Origin: Paractinoplanes lichenicola
GTDB lineage: Bacteria > Actinomycetota > Actinomycetes > Mycobacteriales > Micromonosporaceae
NCBI RefSeq assembly: GCF_016785085.1
Contig: NZ_JAENHO010000006.1
Coordinates: forward strand, 372,001 to 436,000
DNA length: 64,000 nt
Direction: 5' to 3'
Positions 8,364 through 17,426 of the stretch are shown here, in pieces. A program made the position numbers and the translations under genes. Each line of letters opens with the position of its first letter. The first letter of the stretch is position 1. The notes under the pieces are model-generated. The model was not told the DNA's origin. It was given only the letters and a program-made list of their open reading frames with translations, and ran no database searches.

Positions 8364-8811
8364 GCGGCGGCAGCTTCACGACGCTGACGAAGAACTCGTC
8401 GATCTGCCGGATGACCGTGATGAACCGCTCGAAGTCGACCGGCTTCGTCACGTACGCGTTGGCGTGCAGCTGATAGCTGCGCAGGATGTCTTCGTCGGCG
8501 GCCGAGGTGGTGAGCACGACGACCGGGATGCGGCCCAGCTCGTCGTCCTTCTTGATCTCTTCGAGCACCTCGCGGCCGTCCCGCTTGGGCAGGTTGAGGT
8601 CGAGCAGGATCAGGTCGGGGCGGACGGCGTTCGCGTAGTCGCCCTCGCGCCGCAGGTAGGCCAGCGCCTCGGCCCCGTCGGAGACGACGTTGAGCCGGTT
8701 GCGGACCTTGTGCTCCTCGAACGCCTCCTGGGTCATCAGCACGTCGCCCGGGTCGTCCTCGACCAGCAGCACCTCGATCGGCGTGCCGTCGGCCCGAATG
8801 GGAGCCGTCAT
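8356..8811 (-). CDS. Single-domain CheY-like response regulator (Rcp1-like)
   Basis: A 151-residue stand-alone receiver domain: acidic pocket Asp19-Asp20, phospho-acceptor Asp71 in LLDLNLP, Thr101 and Lys123 in YVTKP. The spacing and the DVLMTQEAF helix match the Rcp1 group that pairs with phytochrome- and CHASE3-type kinases. There is no output domain, so it probably passes phosphate or contacts by protein-protein interaction. The ATG overlaps the kinase stop codon in ATGA, which fits with it being the partner of the kinase at 8808. A longer open frame upstream is an artefact of overlap with the kinase gene. Confidence 0.93.
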   Translation of the reverse strand: MTAPIRADGTPIEVLLVEDDPGDVLMTQEAFEEHKVRNRLNVVSDGAEALAYLRREGDYANAVRPDLILLDLNLPKRDGREVLEEIKKDDELGRIPVVVLTTSAADEDILRSYQLHANAYVTKPVDFERFITVIRQIDEFFVSVVKLPPRA

Positions 8812-10421
8812 GCCGTGACCTCTTTTCTCGTCTCCTGCGTCGGTGCCTGGGGTTCCTCGTCGGCCGGGGCGCCCGGCAGCACCGGAAGGGTGAACCAGAT
8901 CGACGTGCCGACCTCGGCGTCGAGATCGAGCCAGATCCGTCCGCCATGATATTCGACGATCTTCTTGACGATCGCCAGACCGATGCCGGTGCCCTCGTAC
9001 GCGTCGCGGGCGTGCAGCCGCTGGAAGATGACGAAGACCTTGTCGGCGAACTCGGCCTCGATCCCGATGCCGTTGTCGCGCACGTTGATCCGCCACTCGT
9101 CGTCCGCGCGCTCGGCGCTGACCCGGATCACGGGCGGCACGTCGGGCCGGCGGAACTTGAGCGAGTTGCCGATCAGGTTGACGAACAGGGTCGTGAGCAG
9201 CGGCTCCTCGCCCTCGACGGTCGGCAGCCCGGACCAGCTGATCTCGGCGTCCTCGCCGGCCCGCGGCTCGAGCTGCGACTTCACCTCGGTCAGGACCCGA
9301 TCGAGGGGCACGTCGGTGAACCCGGCCGTGAGCCGGCCGATCCGCGAGAACGCGAGCAGGTCGTTGATCAGCCGCTGCATCCGCTGGGCGCCGTCGACCG
9401 CGAACGCGATGTACTGATCGGCGCGCTCGTCGAGCTGTCCCGCGTACCGGCGTTGCAGCAACTGGCAGAAGCTGGCCACCTTGCGCAGCGGCTCCTGCAG
9501 GTCGTGCGACGCGACGTAGGCGAACTGCTCGAGGTCGCGGTTGGACCGGGTCAGCTCCTCGGCCTGCACCTTGAGCTGGTCGTTGACCCACTCGATCTGG
9601 GCCCGGGCCTCACGGACCTCGGTCAGCTCGGCGGCGATCTTCGTCCGCATGCCGTCGACGTCGCCGGCCAGGGCGGCCAGCTCGGGCGAGCCGCTGCTGG
9701 TGATGTGCTTGTCGTAATCGCCGTCGGCCACCTCGCGCACCTGCTGGGCGAGGTCGGTGACCGGGCGGCTGACCATCCGGTCGAGCACGAGGATCAATGC
9801 CGAGCCGGCCAGGATGATGATCGCGGCGGCGGCGATCTGGATCGCCACCATGGTGCGGCTGCTGGCTTTGGCCTGCTCGGCCGCGGCGGCACGCATCACC
9901 TGAATGTCGTCCTGCATCGTCGCGATGGCGCCGCGCAACGCGTCGAACCGCTCGGTCGACGTGCCCCTCAGCCGCTCCTGCCCGGCCTGGGTGCCGTCGG
10001 CCCGGATGAGCGCGATCACCGGGTCGGCCACCTCTCGATGCCACTCGTCGGCCCGCTGCTGCACCACCCGTAGCGCGTCCCGGATGTCGGTGTCGTCCGG
10101 GTCGAGGAGCTGGTTGATACGGCCGAGCAGCCGCTCCTCGTCCGCGATGCCTTGCGTGTACGGCTTGAGGTTGGCTTCCTGGCCGGTGATCGCGAAACCG
10201 CGGATGCCGGTCTCCTGATCGACGTACGCCGTGTTGAGCGCCTCGCCCGCGGCCCGCATCGGGCTGGCCCGGTCGAGCACGTCGTCGAGCTGGCGATTGT
10301 TCTGCGCGGCGGTGATGAAGGCGAACACGCCGAGCGCGCTGAGCAGGACGCCGACGGTGATGCAGAGCGCCAGGATGCGCCGCCGCAGGGTCCAGGTGCG
10401 CAGGTCGAAAAGGCTGCTCAT
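8808..10421 (-). CDS. CHASE3-HAMP sensor histidine kinase
   Basis: A 537-residue membrane kinase. Helix 1 lies at about 13-36, a helical extracytoplasmic CHASE3-type domain at 37-185, helix 2 at 191-213 and HAMP at about 214-270. A coiled coil leads to the HisKA domain with His306 in SHDLQEPLRK, the phytochrome-like H-box. The ATPase domain has Asn415, DNGIGI (449-454) and GTGIGLAI (477-484). Both ends overlap neighbours by ATGA, so it is translationally coupled to the PP2C response regulator before it and the CheY-like protein after it. The ligand of the CHASE3 domain is unknown. Confidence 0.93.
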   Translation of the reverse strand: MSSLFDLRTWTLRRRILALCITVGVLLSALGVFAFITAAQNNRQLDDVLDRASPMRAAGEALNTAYVDQETGIRGFAITGQEANLKPYTQGIADEERLLGRINQLLDPDDTDIRDALRVVQQRADEWHREVADPVIALIRADGTQAGQERLRGTSTERFDALRGAIATMQDDIQVMRAAAAEQAKASSRTMVAIQIAAAAIIILAGSALILVLDRMVSRPVTDLAQQVREVADGDYDKHITSSGSPELAALAGDVDGMRTKIAAELTEVREARAQIEWVNDQLKVQAEELTRSNRDLEQFAYVASHDLQEPLRKVASFCQLLQRRYAGQLDERADQYIAFAVDGAQRMQRLINDLLAFSRIGRLTAGFTDVPLDRVLTEVKSQLEPRAGEDAEISWSGLPTVEGEEPLLTTLFVNLIGNSLKFRRPDVPPVIRVSAERADDEWRINVRDNGIGIEAEFADKVFVIFQRLHARDAYEGTGIGLAIVKKIVEYHGGRIWLDLDAEVGTSIWFTLPVLPGAPADEEPQAPTQETRKEVTA

Positions 10422-11620
10422 CGGCCATTCCCCCGCGAGATCAGCAGCATGGCCACGTCGTCGGCCAGCGGGCCGCCGTTGGCGTGCTCGGCCCGCCCGA
10501 CCAGCCAGGCCGGCAGCGCGGGCAGCGGCACCGTACGGGCGGCGGGCTCGTCGAGCAGCGAGCACAGGCCGGACACGTCGAGCCGCTCGTTGCCCTCGCC
10601 GGTGTGGCCCTCGATCAGGCCGTCGGTATACATCAGCAGGGACCAGTCATCTCCGGACAACTCCACCTCGGTGGCGGGGGTGGGCCGCGGGCTGACCCCG
10701 AGCACGATCCCGGTGCGGGCCTCGACCGGGCCGACCCGGCCCCCGCCGAGCAGCACCGGCGGGGGATGGCCGGCCAGCCGGACGACGGCCCGGTTGACGT
10801 CGAGGTCGATCGTCACCGCGGCCACGGTCGCGAAGATCTCGCGGGCCCGGCGCTCGCTCATCAGCACCTGTTCGAGCGACGCCAGGATCTGCTCGTCGGG
10901 CACCCCGGCCAGCACCAGCGCGCGCCAGGCGACCCGGAGCTCGACGCCGAGCGCGGCCTCGTCGACGCCGTGCCCGCAGACGTCGCCCACGATCACGTGC
11001 AGCTTGTTGTCGCCGACCTGGACGACGTCGAAGAAGTCGCCGCCGAGCAGGCCCATCGCCCGGCCGGAGCGATAGAACGTGTGCACCGCCACCCGATCGG
11101 TGGACATCAGGGGCTGGGGCAGCAGGCCGCGCTCGAGGCGGGCCGACTCGGCCTGGCGCAGCTCGACCTCGCGCAGGCGCTGCGCGTTCTCGTCGGCCCG
11201 TTTGCGCTCGACCGCGTATCGCAGCGCCCGGGTCAGCAGGACGCCGTCGACCTGGCCCTTGACCAGATAGTCCTGGGCGCCCTCGGCCACCGCGGCGACG
11301 CCCAGGTGCTCGTCGGAGCGGCCGGTGAGCACGCAGACCGCGGCGCTGCCGGCCACCGCGAGCAGCTTGCGCAGCCCGTCGATGCCCTCGGCGTCGGGCA
11401 GGCCGAGGTCGAGCAGCACACAGTGGATGCCGCGCAGCAGGCCCCGGGCCTCGCGCAGGCTGGTCGCCACGCGCAGGTCGAAGGGCGCGTCGGCCTCGTG
11501 CAGCAGCTCGCGGACGAGGAAGGCGTCGCCCTCGTCGTCCTCGACGAGCAGGACGCTCAGCCGCTCCTGATAGACCGGTGTGCCGGCACGGGCGCGGGGC
11601 GCGACGGAGCGCTCAGTCAT
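10418..11620 (-). CDS. Response regulator with PP2C/SpoIIE phosphatase output
   Basis: A 400-residue protein. The receiver domain covers about residues 20-140 with acceptor Asp71 and Lys121. A coiled-coil linker (140-170) leads to a PP2C-type Ser/Thr phosphatase with metal ligands in GGDFFD (193-198) and GDVCGHG (212-218) and a late DDVAM motif. Such RsbU-like regulators usually dephosphorylate anti-anti-sigma factors and so release a stress sigma factor. No anti-sigma or STAS gene is present in the window, so the target lies elsewhere. A GTG at 11632 would add 4 residues; I chose the ATG, but the G-rich upstream sequence does not settle it. Confidence 0.92.
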   Translation of the reverse strand: MTERSVAPRARAGTPVYQERLSVLLVEDDEGDAFLVRELLHEADAPFDLRVATSLREARGLLRGIHCVLLDLGLPDAEGIDGLRKLLAVAGSAAVCVLTGRSDEHLGVAAVAEGAQDYLVKGQVDGVLLTRALRYAVERKRADENAQRLREVELRQAESARLERGLLPQPLMSTDRVAVHTFYRSGRAMGLLGGDFFDVVQVGDNKLHVIVGDVCGHGVDEAALGVELRVAWRALVLAGVPDEQILASLEQVLMSERRAREIFATVAAVTIDLDVNRAVVRLAGHPPPVLLGGGRVGPVEARTGIVLGVSPRPTPATEVELSGDDWSLLMYTDGLIEGHTGEGNERLDVSGLCSLLDEPAARTVPLPALPAWLVGRAEHANGGPLADDVAMLLISRGNGR

Positions 11621-11695
11621 GCCCACCCCCACTCGTCCGCCTGCCGGCCCCTGTCCCGCTGATCGTGTACCACTGCGTGCGGGGGCACAACACTC

Positions 11696-12031
11696 TCACG
11701 TGGCCTCCTCGCCGGCCACACGACGAGCGTGCTGCGCGATGACCTCGCCCAGGATTCCGTGCAGCCGTCCGCACTCCCGGCAGTGCAGATTCTCGTCGAG
11801 GTGACGTCCGCCGCACTCGACGCAGGTGCCCCTGTCCTCCGGGTCGCGATAGGCCGCGAGCGCCTTGCACATGGCCCGGATGACGTGGTCGCTGACCGGG
11901 AACACGCCCTCGCCCATGGCAGTGCGCACCCCCACCATCGCGACCGGGGCGGCCTCGGGCTGGGGGTCGTAGGGGGCGACGGCGTCGATGAAGGCGGCCA
12001 CCACCGCGGCGGGGTCGAACGGGGTGCTCAC
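11696..12031 (-). CDS. Small zinc-ribbon protein
   Basis: A 111-residue protein whose C-terminal part holds two CxxC pairs (CVECG and CRECG) about 12 residues apart, a compact zinc ribbon. The N-terminal part is predicted helical and matches no family I recognise. It is the first gene of the leftward signalling cluster, 75 bp before the PP2C response regulator, so it may be co-transcribed and act as an adaptor. The GTG at 12031 is chosen because TAGCGT lies exactly 7 nt upstream. The longer frame from 12103 crosses that promoter. Confidence 0.7.
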   Translation of the reverse strand: MSTPFDPAAVVAAFIDAVAPYDPQPEAAPVAMVGVRTAMGEGVFPVSDHVIRAMCKALAAYRDPEDRGTCVECGGRHLDENLHCRECGRLHGILGEVIAQHARRVAGEEAT

Positions 12032-12038
12032 GCCGACA

Positions 12039-12044
12039 ACGCTA
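12039..12044 (-). promoter_or_regulatory. Candidate -10 box TAGCGT, leaderless zinc-ribbon gene
   Basis: TAGCGT on the minus strand lies 7 nt before the GTG at 12031. It would be the promoter of the zinc-ribbon/PP2C/kinase/response-regulator cluster. It lies in a 74-bp divergent gap shared with the M28 peptidase gene. Confidence 0.5.
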
Positions 12045-12105
12045 GGCCACGCCGTAAACGATCTTCCGACTACCCGGTGTCGTACCCAACCGCTTAGATA
12101 CACCC

Positions 12106-14466
12106 ATGCGTGCTCCCGCGATCACCGACCCGGCCCACCGGGCCCTGGCCGCCGTCGTCGCTGTCGTGGTGCTGATCCTGGCCGGCGCGGCGGGTCTCGC
12201 GACGATCCGGCCGCCCTCGGCCCGGCCCGTCTCGGCGCCGGAGGCCGAGTTCAGCGCCGAGCGCGCGTTCCAGCAGGTGCAGGCGATCGCCCAGCGGCCG
12301 CACCCGGTCGGCAGCCCGGCCAACGACGAGGTGCGCGAGCATCTGCTGACCACGCTGCGGGGCCTGGGCCTGACCCCCGAGGTGCAGGACACGGTGTCGA
12401 TCGAGGGCGCCGGGCTGTCGGCGAGCGCGGGCGGCGCCGGGCTGGCCCGCGTCCGCAACGTGATCGCCCGGATCCCCGGCACCGGCTCGACCGGGCGCGT
12501 GTTCCTGGTCGCGCACTACGACTCGGTGCAGGTCGGGCCGGGCGGCAACGACGACGCGGCCGGCACCTCGACGATCCTCGAGACGGCCCGGGCCCTGCTG
12601 GCCGGCCCACGCCTGCGCAACGACGTGGTGCTGGTGCTGACCGACGGCGAGGAGGCCTGCCTCTGCGGCGCCAAGGCGTTCGTCGACCAGCATCCGCTGG
12701 CCCGCGACGGCGGCGTGGTGCTCAACATCGAGGCCCGCGGCAGCAGCGGCCCGGCGATCATGTTCGAGACCTCGGCCGGCAACGGTGGCCTGGTCGGGGC
12801 CTACGCGCACGCCCCCAAGCCGGTGGGCACGTCATTCGCGGTCGAGATCTATCGGCTGCTGCCCAACGACACCGACTTCACCCCGTTCCGCGAGTCGGGC
12901 TTCGCCGGCATGAACGCGGCCTACATCGACGGCGCGGCGGTCTATCACGCGCCGACCGACGTGCCTGCCGCGATGAATCGGGCCAGCCTGCAGCACCACG
13001 GCGACAACACGCTGGCCGTGACGCGCGAGCTGGGCGGCCGCGACCTGGCCCCGCTGGCGGCCACCGACGGCGGCGACGCGACCTATTTCCCCGTGCCCGG
13101 CCTGCTGGTGCGCTATCCCGGCGCGCTGGTCTGGCCGATCGCGCTGCTGGCCCTGGTCGCGGTGGCCGCGCTGGCCTGGCTGGCTCGTCGGCGGCGGCTG
13201 ACCGGCGGCCGGCGCCTGCTCAAGGCGGGCGCGCTGGCCCTGGTCCCGATCGTGGTGGCGCCGCTGCTGGCCCAGCTCCTCTGGTTCGTCCTGACCAAAA
13301 TCCGTCCCCCGTACGCGCAATTGCCGATCGACCCGTATCGCCCGGGGCTCTATCGGGTGGCCGTCATCCTGCTCTCCGCCGCCGTGGTGCTGGCCTGGTT
13401 CGCGCTGCTGCGCCGCCGGCTCGGCCCGGCCGCCCTGGCCATCGCCGGCCTGGGCTGGCTGGCCGTCCTCGGCATCGTGCTGGCCGCGTTCGTGCCCGGC
13501 GGCTCCTACCTGGCCGCCATCCCCGCCCTGGTCGGCGCACTGACCTGTCTGTTCGCCGTGGGGCTGAGCAACAAAACGCTTCCGGTCGTCGCGGTGACTC
13601 TGGGCGGCGCCGTGGCCACGGTCATCCTGCTGCCCACGGTGATCATGCTGTTCCCCGCGCTGGGCATGGGCCTGGGCGCGGCCGGGGCGTTCCTCACCGT
13701 GCTGCTCGGCCTGGCCCTGCTGCCGGTGATCGACCTGATCCACCCGCGGGCCGGCGGTCAACGCGGTCTCGAGGCCCTGCGCAGCCGCCGCCTGGGGGCG
13801 CTGCCCGCGCTGGCCGCCGCCGTAGCCGCGCTGGTCTGCACGGTCACCGGGCTGGCGGTCGACCGGTTCGACGCCGAGCGCCCGGCCCTGACCCAGCTCA
13901 TGTATGCGCTCGACGCCGACAACGGCACCGCCCGCTGGATCAGCGACGAGCCCCGGGTCCAGCAGTGGACCAGCCAGTTCGTCCAGGGCGAGCCGCACCG
14001 GGTCGACGACACGCTGCCGTCGTTCGGCCCCGAGCAGGTGCGCACCGGCGACGCCCCCGCCGCCGGCCTGCCCGCGCCGCTGCTCACCGTCGAGTCCGAC
14101 ACCCGTACGGGGGAAACTCGCACGCTCAAAGTCCGGCTCAAACCGCAGCGTCAGGCCCGGCTGATCACCCTGCACGTGGCGGCCGCGACGCCGGTCGAGT
14201 CGGCGACCGTGGGCGGCCGCCCGATGCCCGCCCGCGAGCCGATCGACGGCGCCTGGGGCTGGGGCTTCGTCTTCCACGCCCCACCGGCCGACGGCGTCGA
14301 GGTCACGCTGACCGTGCGCACCGCCGGCGAGGTCAAGTTCCGCGCGATGGACGGCAGCGACGGCCTGAGCCAACTGCCCGGCTTCAAGTCCCGCCCGGCC
14401 GCCGTCGGCATCGTCGGCTCCCACACGAGCGAGCTGCTGGCGGTGGCGAAGACCTACACGTTCTAG
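12106..14466 (+). CDS. Membrane M28 family zinc peptidase
   Basis: A 786-residue protein. An N-terminal membrane helix (about 13-33) precedes an M28 aminopeptidase domain with zinc-ligand candidates His137 and Asp139 in AHYDS, Asp149 in the GGNDDAAG motif, catalytic Glu in DGEEACLCG (about 181-183) and Glu209. About eight further hydrophobic helices lie between residues 345 and 600, then a soluble outer C-terminal domain. This layout matches the membrane M28 group that includes the fungal vacuolar protease Pff1. The active domain is predicted to face outside. TTAGAT lies 6 nt before the ATG. The stop overlaps the stop of the converging Smr gene within CTAG. Confidence 0.9.
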   Translation: MRAPAITDPAHRALAAVVAVVVLILAGAAGLATIRPPSARPVSAPEAEFSAERAFQQVQAIAQRPHPVGSPANDEVREHLLTTLRGLGLTPEVQDTVSIEGAGLSASAGGAGLARVRNVIARIPGTGSTGRVFLVAHYDSVQVGPGGNDDAAGTSTILETARALLAGPRLRNDVVLVLTDGEEACLCGAKAFVDQHPLARDGGVVLNIEARGSSGPAIMFETSAGNGGLVGAYAHAPKPVGTSFAVEIYRLLPNDTDFTPFRESGFAGMNAAYIDGAAVYHAPTDVPAAMNRASLQHHGDNTLAVTRELGGRDLAPLAATDGGDATYFPVPGLLVRYPGALVWPIALLALVAVAALAWLARRRRLTGGRRLLKAGALALVPIVVAPLLAQLLWFVLTKIRPPYAQLPIDPYRPGLYRVAVILLSAAVVLAWFALLRRRLGPAALAIAGLGWLAVLGIVLAAFVPGGSYLAAIPALVGALTCLFAVGLSNKTLPVVAVTLGGAVATVILLPTVIMLFPALGMGLGAAGAFLTVLLGLALLPVIDLIHPRAGGQRGLEALRSRRLGALPALAAAVAALVCTVTGLAVDRFDAERPALTQLMYALDADNGTARWISDEPRVQQWTSQFVQGEPHRVDDTLPSFGPEQVRTGDAPAAGLPAPLLTVESDTRTGETRTLKVRLKPQRQARLITLHVAAATPVESATVGGRPMPAREPIDGAWGWGFVFHAPPADGVEVTLTVRTAGEVKFRAMDGSDGLSQLPGFKSRPAAVGIVGSHTSELLAVAKTYTF

Positions 14467-14747
14467 CGACCGCGACCGCGGCGGCCCGTGCTCTCGTTGT
14501 GGCGGAAGTGGACGAAGAGGCGGCCCCAGTTGTCGCCGTCCTTCTCGACCCGGTGGTAGAGCTGCTTGATCTCTTTCTGGTCGAGAAAGCGCAGCACCTT
14601 CTTCTTCAGGGCGCCGCTGCCCTTGCCCGGGATGATCTCGACCGTGCTGGCCTTCTTCTGCACGGCTTCGTCGATGATCCCGCGCAGCGCACGGTCGATC
14701 TCCTGCCCCCGGTTGAAGATGTCGTGCAGGTCGAGCTTCAATTTCAC
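14463..14747 (-). CDS. Smr domain protein
   Basis: A 94-residue protein that is essentially one Smr domain: the LDLHD motif near the N-terminus and the IIPGKGSGALKKKV loop (family consensus GKGxG). In MutS2 the domain acts as an endonuclease. Stand-alone bacterial copies are mostly uncharacterised. The GTG start overlaps the stop of the TPR gene in GTGA, so the two are translationally coupled and may form one functional pair. The C-terminal tail is basic (GRRGRGR), which may favour nucleic-acid binding. Confidence 0.9.
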   Translation of the reverse strand: MKLKLDLHDIFNRGQEIDRALRGIIDEAVQKKASTVEIIPGKGSGALKKKVLRFLDQKEIKQLYHRVEKDGDNWGRLFVHFRHNESTGRRGRGR

Positions 14748-15118
14748 GGCGTGTCCTCTGCTTTGCCGAGCCACTGCTCGACCCGGTGCAATGCGTCCTC
14801 GTAGTCCGAATGCTGCTTCATCGCCGCGGCGAGCCGCAGGTGGGGCAGCGCCTCGCGGAAGCGGCCGTCCCGCTCCAGTGTGCGGCCGAGCACGTGATGC
14901 GCGTAGTGGTCGGACGGATCGTGCTCGACCAGCGCCCGCAGCTGGGCCTCGGCCCGGCCGAGCTGGGCCGAGTTGAAATAGGCCCGGGCCAGCAGCTGGC
15001 GCACGGCCGCGTTGTGCGGTTCGGCCTCGACTATCGGCTCGAGCAGCTTGGCCGCCCCGAGCGGGTCGCCGGACTCGAAGAAGAAGGTGGCCCTGCGGTA
15101 CTCCTCGAGAAGATCCAC
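14744..15118 (-). CDS. TPR-repeat protein
   Basis: A 124-residue cytoplasmic protein of about three tetratricopeptide repeats, recognisable from the LLARAYFNSAQLGRAEAQL and HHVLGRTLERDGRFREAL helices with the usual small/Ala spacing. It lacks a signal peptide or other domain. TPR proteins act as protein-binding scaffolds. The GTG start is preceded by GGGGAG 6 nt upstream. It is coupled by GTGA overlap to the Smr gene and transcribed divergently from the gene at 15249. Confidence 0.88.
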   Translation of the reverse strand: MDLLEEYRRATFFFESGDPLGAAKLLEPIVEAEPHNAAVRQLLARAYFNSAQLGRAEAQLRALVEHDPSDHYAHHVLGRTLERDGRFREALPHLRLAAAMKQHSDYEDALHRVEQWLGKAEDTP

Positions 15119-15248
15119 GTGTCACTCCCCACGCTCGCGCCGGCTACCCAACGCTGGCACAACAACGGGCCAACGGCGAGTGTTCCGATGATCCAAGCTT
15201 CCCGACAAAACCGCCCATACAGCAACTCAGCCGTCAGACAATGCCTGC

Positions 15249-17426
15249 GTGGGGGACTTTCCGAGCCATCTCGTGACCGCACCGGCCCGTCCACGATTCG
15301 GGCGATTCAGGGCGTCCATGATCGGCCTCTTCGTGCTGGCCCTGTGCGCGCTGCTGGCCGGGGGCGCGGCGGCACCGCAGCTGGACTCGCCCGCCTTCCT
15401 GATCGCGGGGATGAACGAGATCCCGTCGCCGCCGCAGGGCACGTCGTGGGCCGCGGCGCCGCGGGAGGCGGGCGGCCTGCGCATGGTGGCGAGCGCCGAC
15501 GGGCAGGAGTTCGAGCTGCACACGGCCGGGGGCGACCGCACCTTCCTGCCCGGCGTCGACCTCGGTGACACCACGCCCGGCCACCTGCCCGGCGAGGGCG
15601 CGATCTCGGCCGCGCAGTATCGGGCCTGGTTCGCCGGGATGAGCTGGCTGGGCCTGCGCGTGGTGCGGATCTACCAGATCCACCCGCCCGCGTTCTACGA
15701 CCAGCTGGCCGCGTGGAACGAGGCGAACCCGGACCGCCCGCTCTATCTCGTGCAGGGCGTCGCACTGCCCGACCAGACGTACGTGGCCAAGAAGAACCTG
15801 TTCGACAAGCGGGTGACCACCGCGTTCCGGCAGGAGCTGCAGGCGGCCGCGCAGGTGGTGACGGGCGACTACCGCCGGACGACGGTGCCCGGCCGGGCCG
15901 GCGGCACGTGGACCACCGACGTCACGCCGTGGCTGGCCGGCTGGATCGTCGGCGACGAGATCGACCCGGCCGCGGCCGTCGCCTCGGACGAGCGCAACGC
16001 CGACGTGCCCCGGTTCACCGGCAAGTACTTCCGGAACACGCCCAAGTCGACGCCGACCGAGCGCTGGCTCGCCGCCCGAATGAACGACCTGGCCGGGTTC
16101 GTCGCCGGGCACGGGGTCAGCCAGCCGATCGCCTTCGTGAACTGGCCCACCACCGACCCGCTGCGCCACCCCGAGGAGCCGCTCAAGCAGGAGGACCTGG
16201 TCGGGCTGGACGCCAACCACGTGCTGCCCACGGCGGACTGGCCGGCCGGGACGTTCGCCAGCTACCACGCGTACCCGTTCTATCCGGACTTCCTGCGGCA
16301 CGAGCCGGACCTGCTCGCCTACGACTTCGGCGGGCAGCGCGACCCGTACGCCGGATACCTCGCCGACCTGCGCCGGCACCACTCCACGATGCCGACGCTG
16401 ATCACCGAGTTCGGGGTGCCGTCGGCGATCGGGTCGGCCCACAACGCTCCCCTGGGCCGCACTCAGGGTGACCACAGCGAGCAGGACGCGATGCGGATCA
16501 ACGCCGGCCTGCTGCGCATGATCCGGGAGCAGGGCCTCGGGGCCGGGTTCGTGTTCAGCTGGGCCGACGAGTGGTGGCGCTACACCTGGAACACGGCAGG
16601 CGTCCAGGACCCGGAGCGCCGCCAGCTCTGGCACGACCCGCTGACCAACGAGCAGGGCTTCGGGGTGCTCGCGATGGACCCGCAGGGGCAGCCCGACGCC
16701 GGGGAGCAGCACCTGCTCGACACCGACGGGTGGCCGGCGACCGACGTCGACGCGCGGGTGGACGAGGCGTACCTGAATTTGAAGATCAAACTCGGGGACT
16801 CGCCCCCGGGCACGATGATGGTGAGCTTCGACGTGCTGCCGGGTGTGACCGGCGCGCCGATGCCGGGCAGCGGCGACCGCCGGCCGGACGCTGTTTTCGC
16901 GCTCAACCTGGTAGGGCACAGCGGTCAGGCGTACGTACGCAACCAGCTCGACCCGATGCGGCTGGACTTCTCGGTGCCGGCCGCCGAACGAGGCCCGGCC
17001 CCGAACGGCTGGAAGCCCTTCGAGCTGGTCGTGAACCGGGCCGTGACCGTGCCCCGGATCAAGGCGAAGCTGCCGGTCGAGCTGCAGAACGCCGGGCAAC
17101 TGCGGCACGGCAGCTGGGACCCCGAGGACGAGGAGGCCGACAGCCGGGCGCTGTGGCACCTCGACGGCGACGACCTGTCCGTACGGGTGCCGTGGGCCAT
17201 GCTGGGTTTCGCCGACCCGTCGGCGCACCGGGTGGCCGTGCCCAAGAACGGCAAGCTGACCACGCAGATCAGTCCCGGGGTGACGGTGTCGCTCACCGCC
17301 TCGGGCACCGACCAGGGGGTCGGGCAGGTCAAGTGGGCCGACTGGACGCGGCCGCGCTACTCCGAGCGGATCAAGCAGGGGGCGGCCGAGCTGCGGGACG
17401 CCGCGCTCGCTACGACGACCGGCTGA
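15249..17426 (+). CDS. Membrane-anchored GH-A-like glycosidase of unknown family
   Basis: A 725-residue protein with an N-terminal membrane anchor (about residues 24-42). Residues 100-470 look like a clan GH-A TIM barrel: a candidate acid/base Glu237 in WIVGDEI and a candidate nucleophile Glu387 in LITEFG, with a late W-rich strand (FSWADEWWRYTW). The remaining 250 residues look like beta-sandwich modules. I cannot assign it to a named GH family. An anchored glycosidase or transglycosidase acting on the cell's own or external polysaccharide fits. GACAAT lies 6 nt before the GTG, so the start may be leaderless. Its 3' end overlaps the next converging gene by 17 bp. Confidence 0.8.
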   Translation: MGDFPSHLVTAPARPRFGRFRASMIGLFVLALCALLAGGAAAPQLDSPAFLIAGMNEIPSPPQGTSWAAAPREAGGLRMVASADGQEFELHTAGGDRTFLPGVDLGDTTPGHLPGEGAISAAQYRAWFAGMSWLGLRVVRIYQIHPPAFYDQLAAWNEANPDRPLYLVQGVALPDQTYVAKKNLFDKRVTTAFRQELQAAAQVVTGDYRRTTVPGRAGGTWTTDVTPWLAGWIVGDEIDPAAAVASDERNADVPRFTGKYFRNTPKSTPTERWLAARMNDLAGFVAGHGVSQPIAFVNWPTTDPLRHPEEPLKQEDLVGLDANHVLPTADWPAGTFASYHAYPFYPDFLRHEPDLLAYDFGGQRDPYAGYLADLRRHHSTMPTLITEFGVPSAIGSAHNAPLGRTQGDHSEQDAMRINAGLLRMIREQGLGAGFVFSWADEWWRYTWNTAGVQDPERRQLWHDPLTNEQGFGVLAMDPQGQPDAGEQHLLDTDGWPATDVDARVDEAYLNLKIKLGDSPPGTMMVSFDVLPGVTGAPMPGSGDRRPDAVFALNLVGHSGQAYVRNQLDPMRLDFSVPAAERGPAPNGWKPFELVVNRAVTVPRIKAKLPVELQNAGQLRHGSWDPEDEEADSRALWHLDGDDLSVRVPWAMLGFADPSAHRVAVPKNGKLTTQISPGVTVSLTASGTDQGVGQVKWADWTRPRYSERIKQGAAELRDAALATTTG

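Noticed and set aside
11988..14804. A 938-codon open frame on the plus strand across the M28 peptidase gene
   Set aside because: It is an alternative frame of the M28 gene with no domain; its translation is Arg/Pro/Gly-rich, as expected from out-of-frame GC-rich coding sequence.
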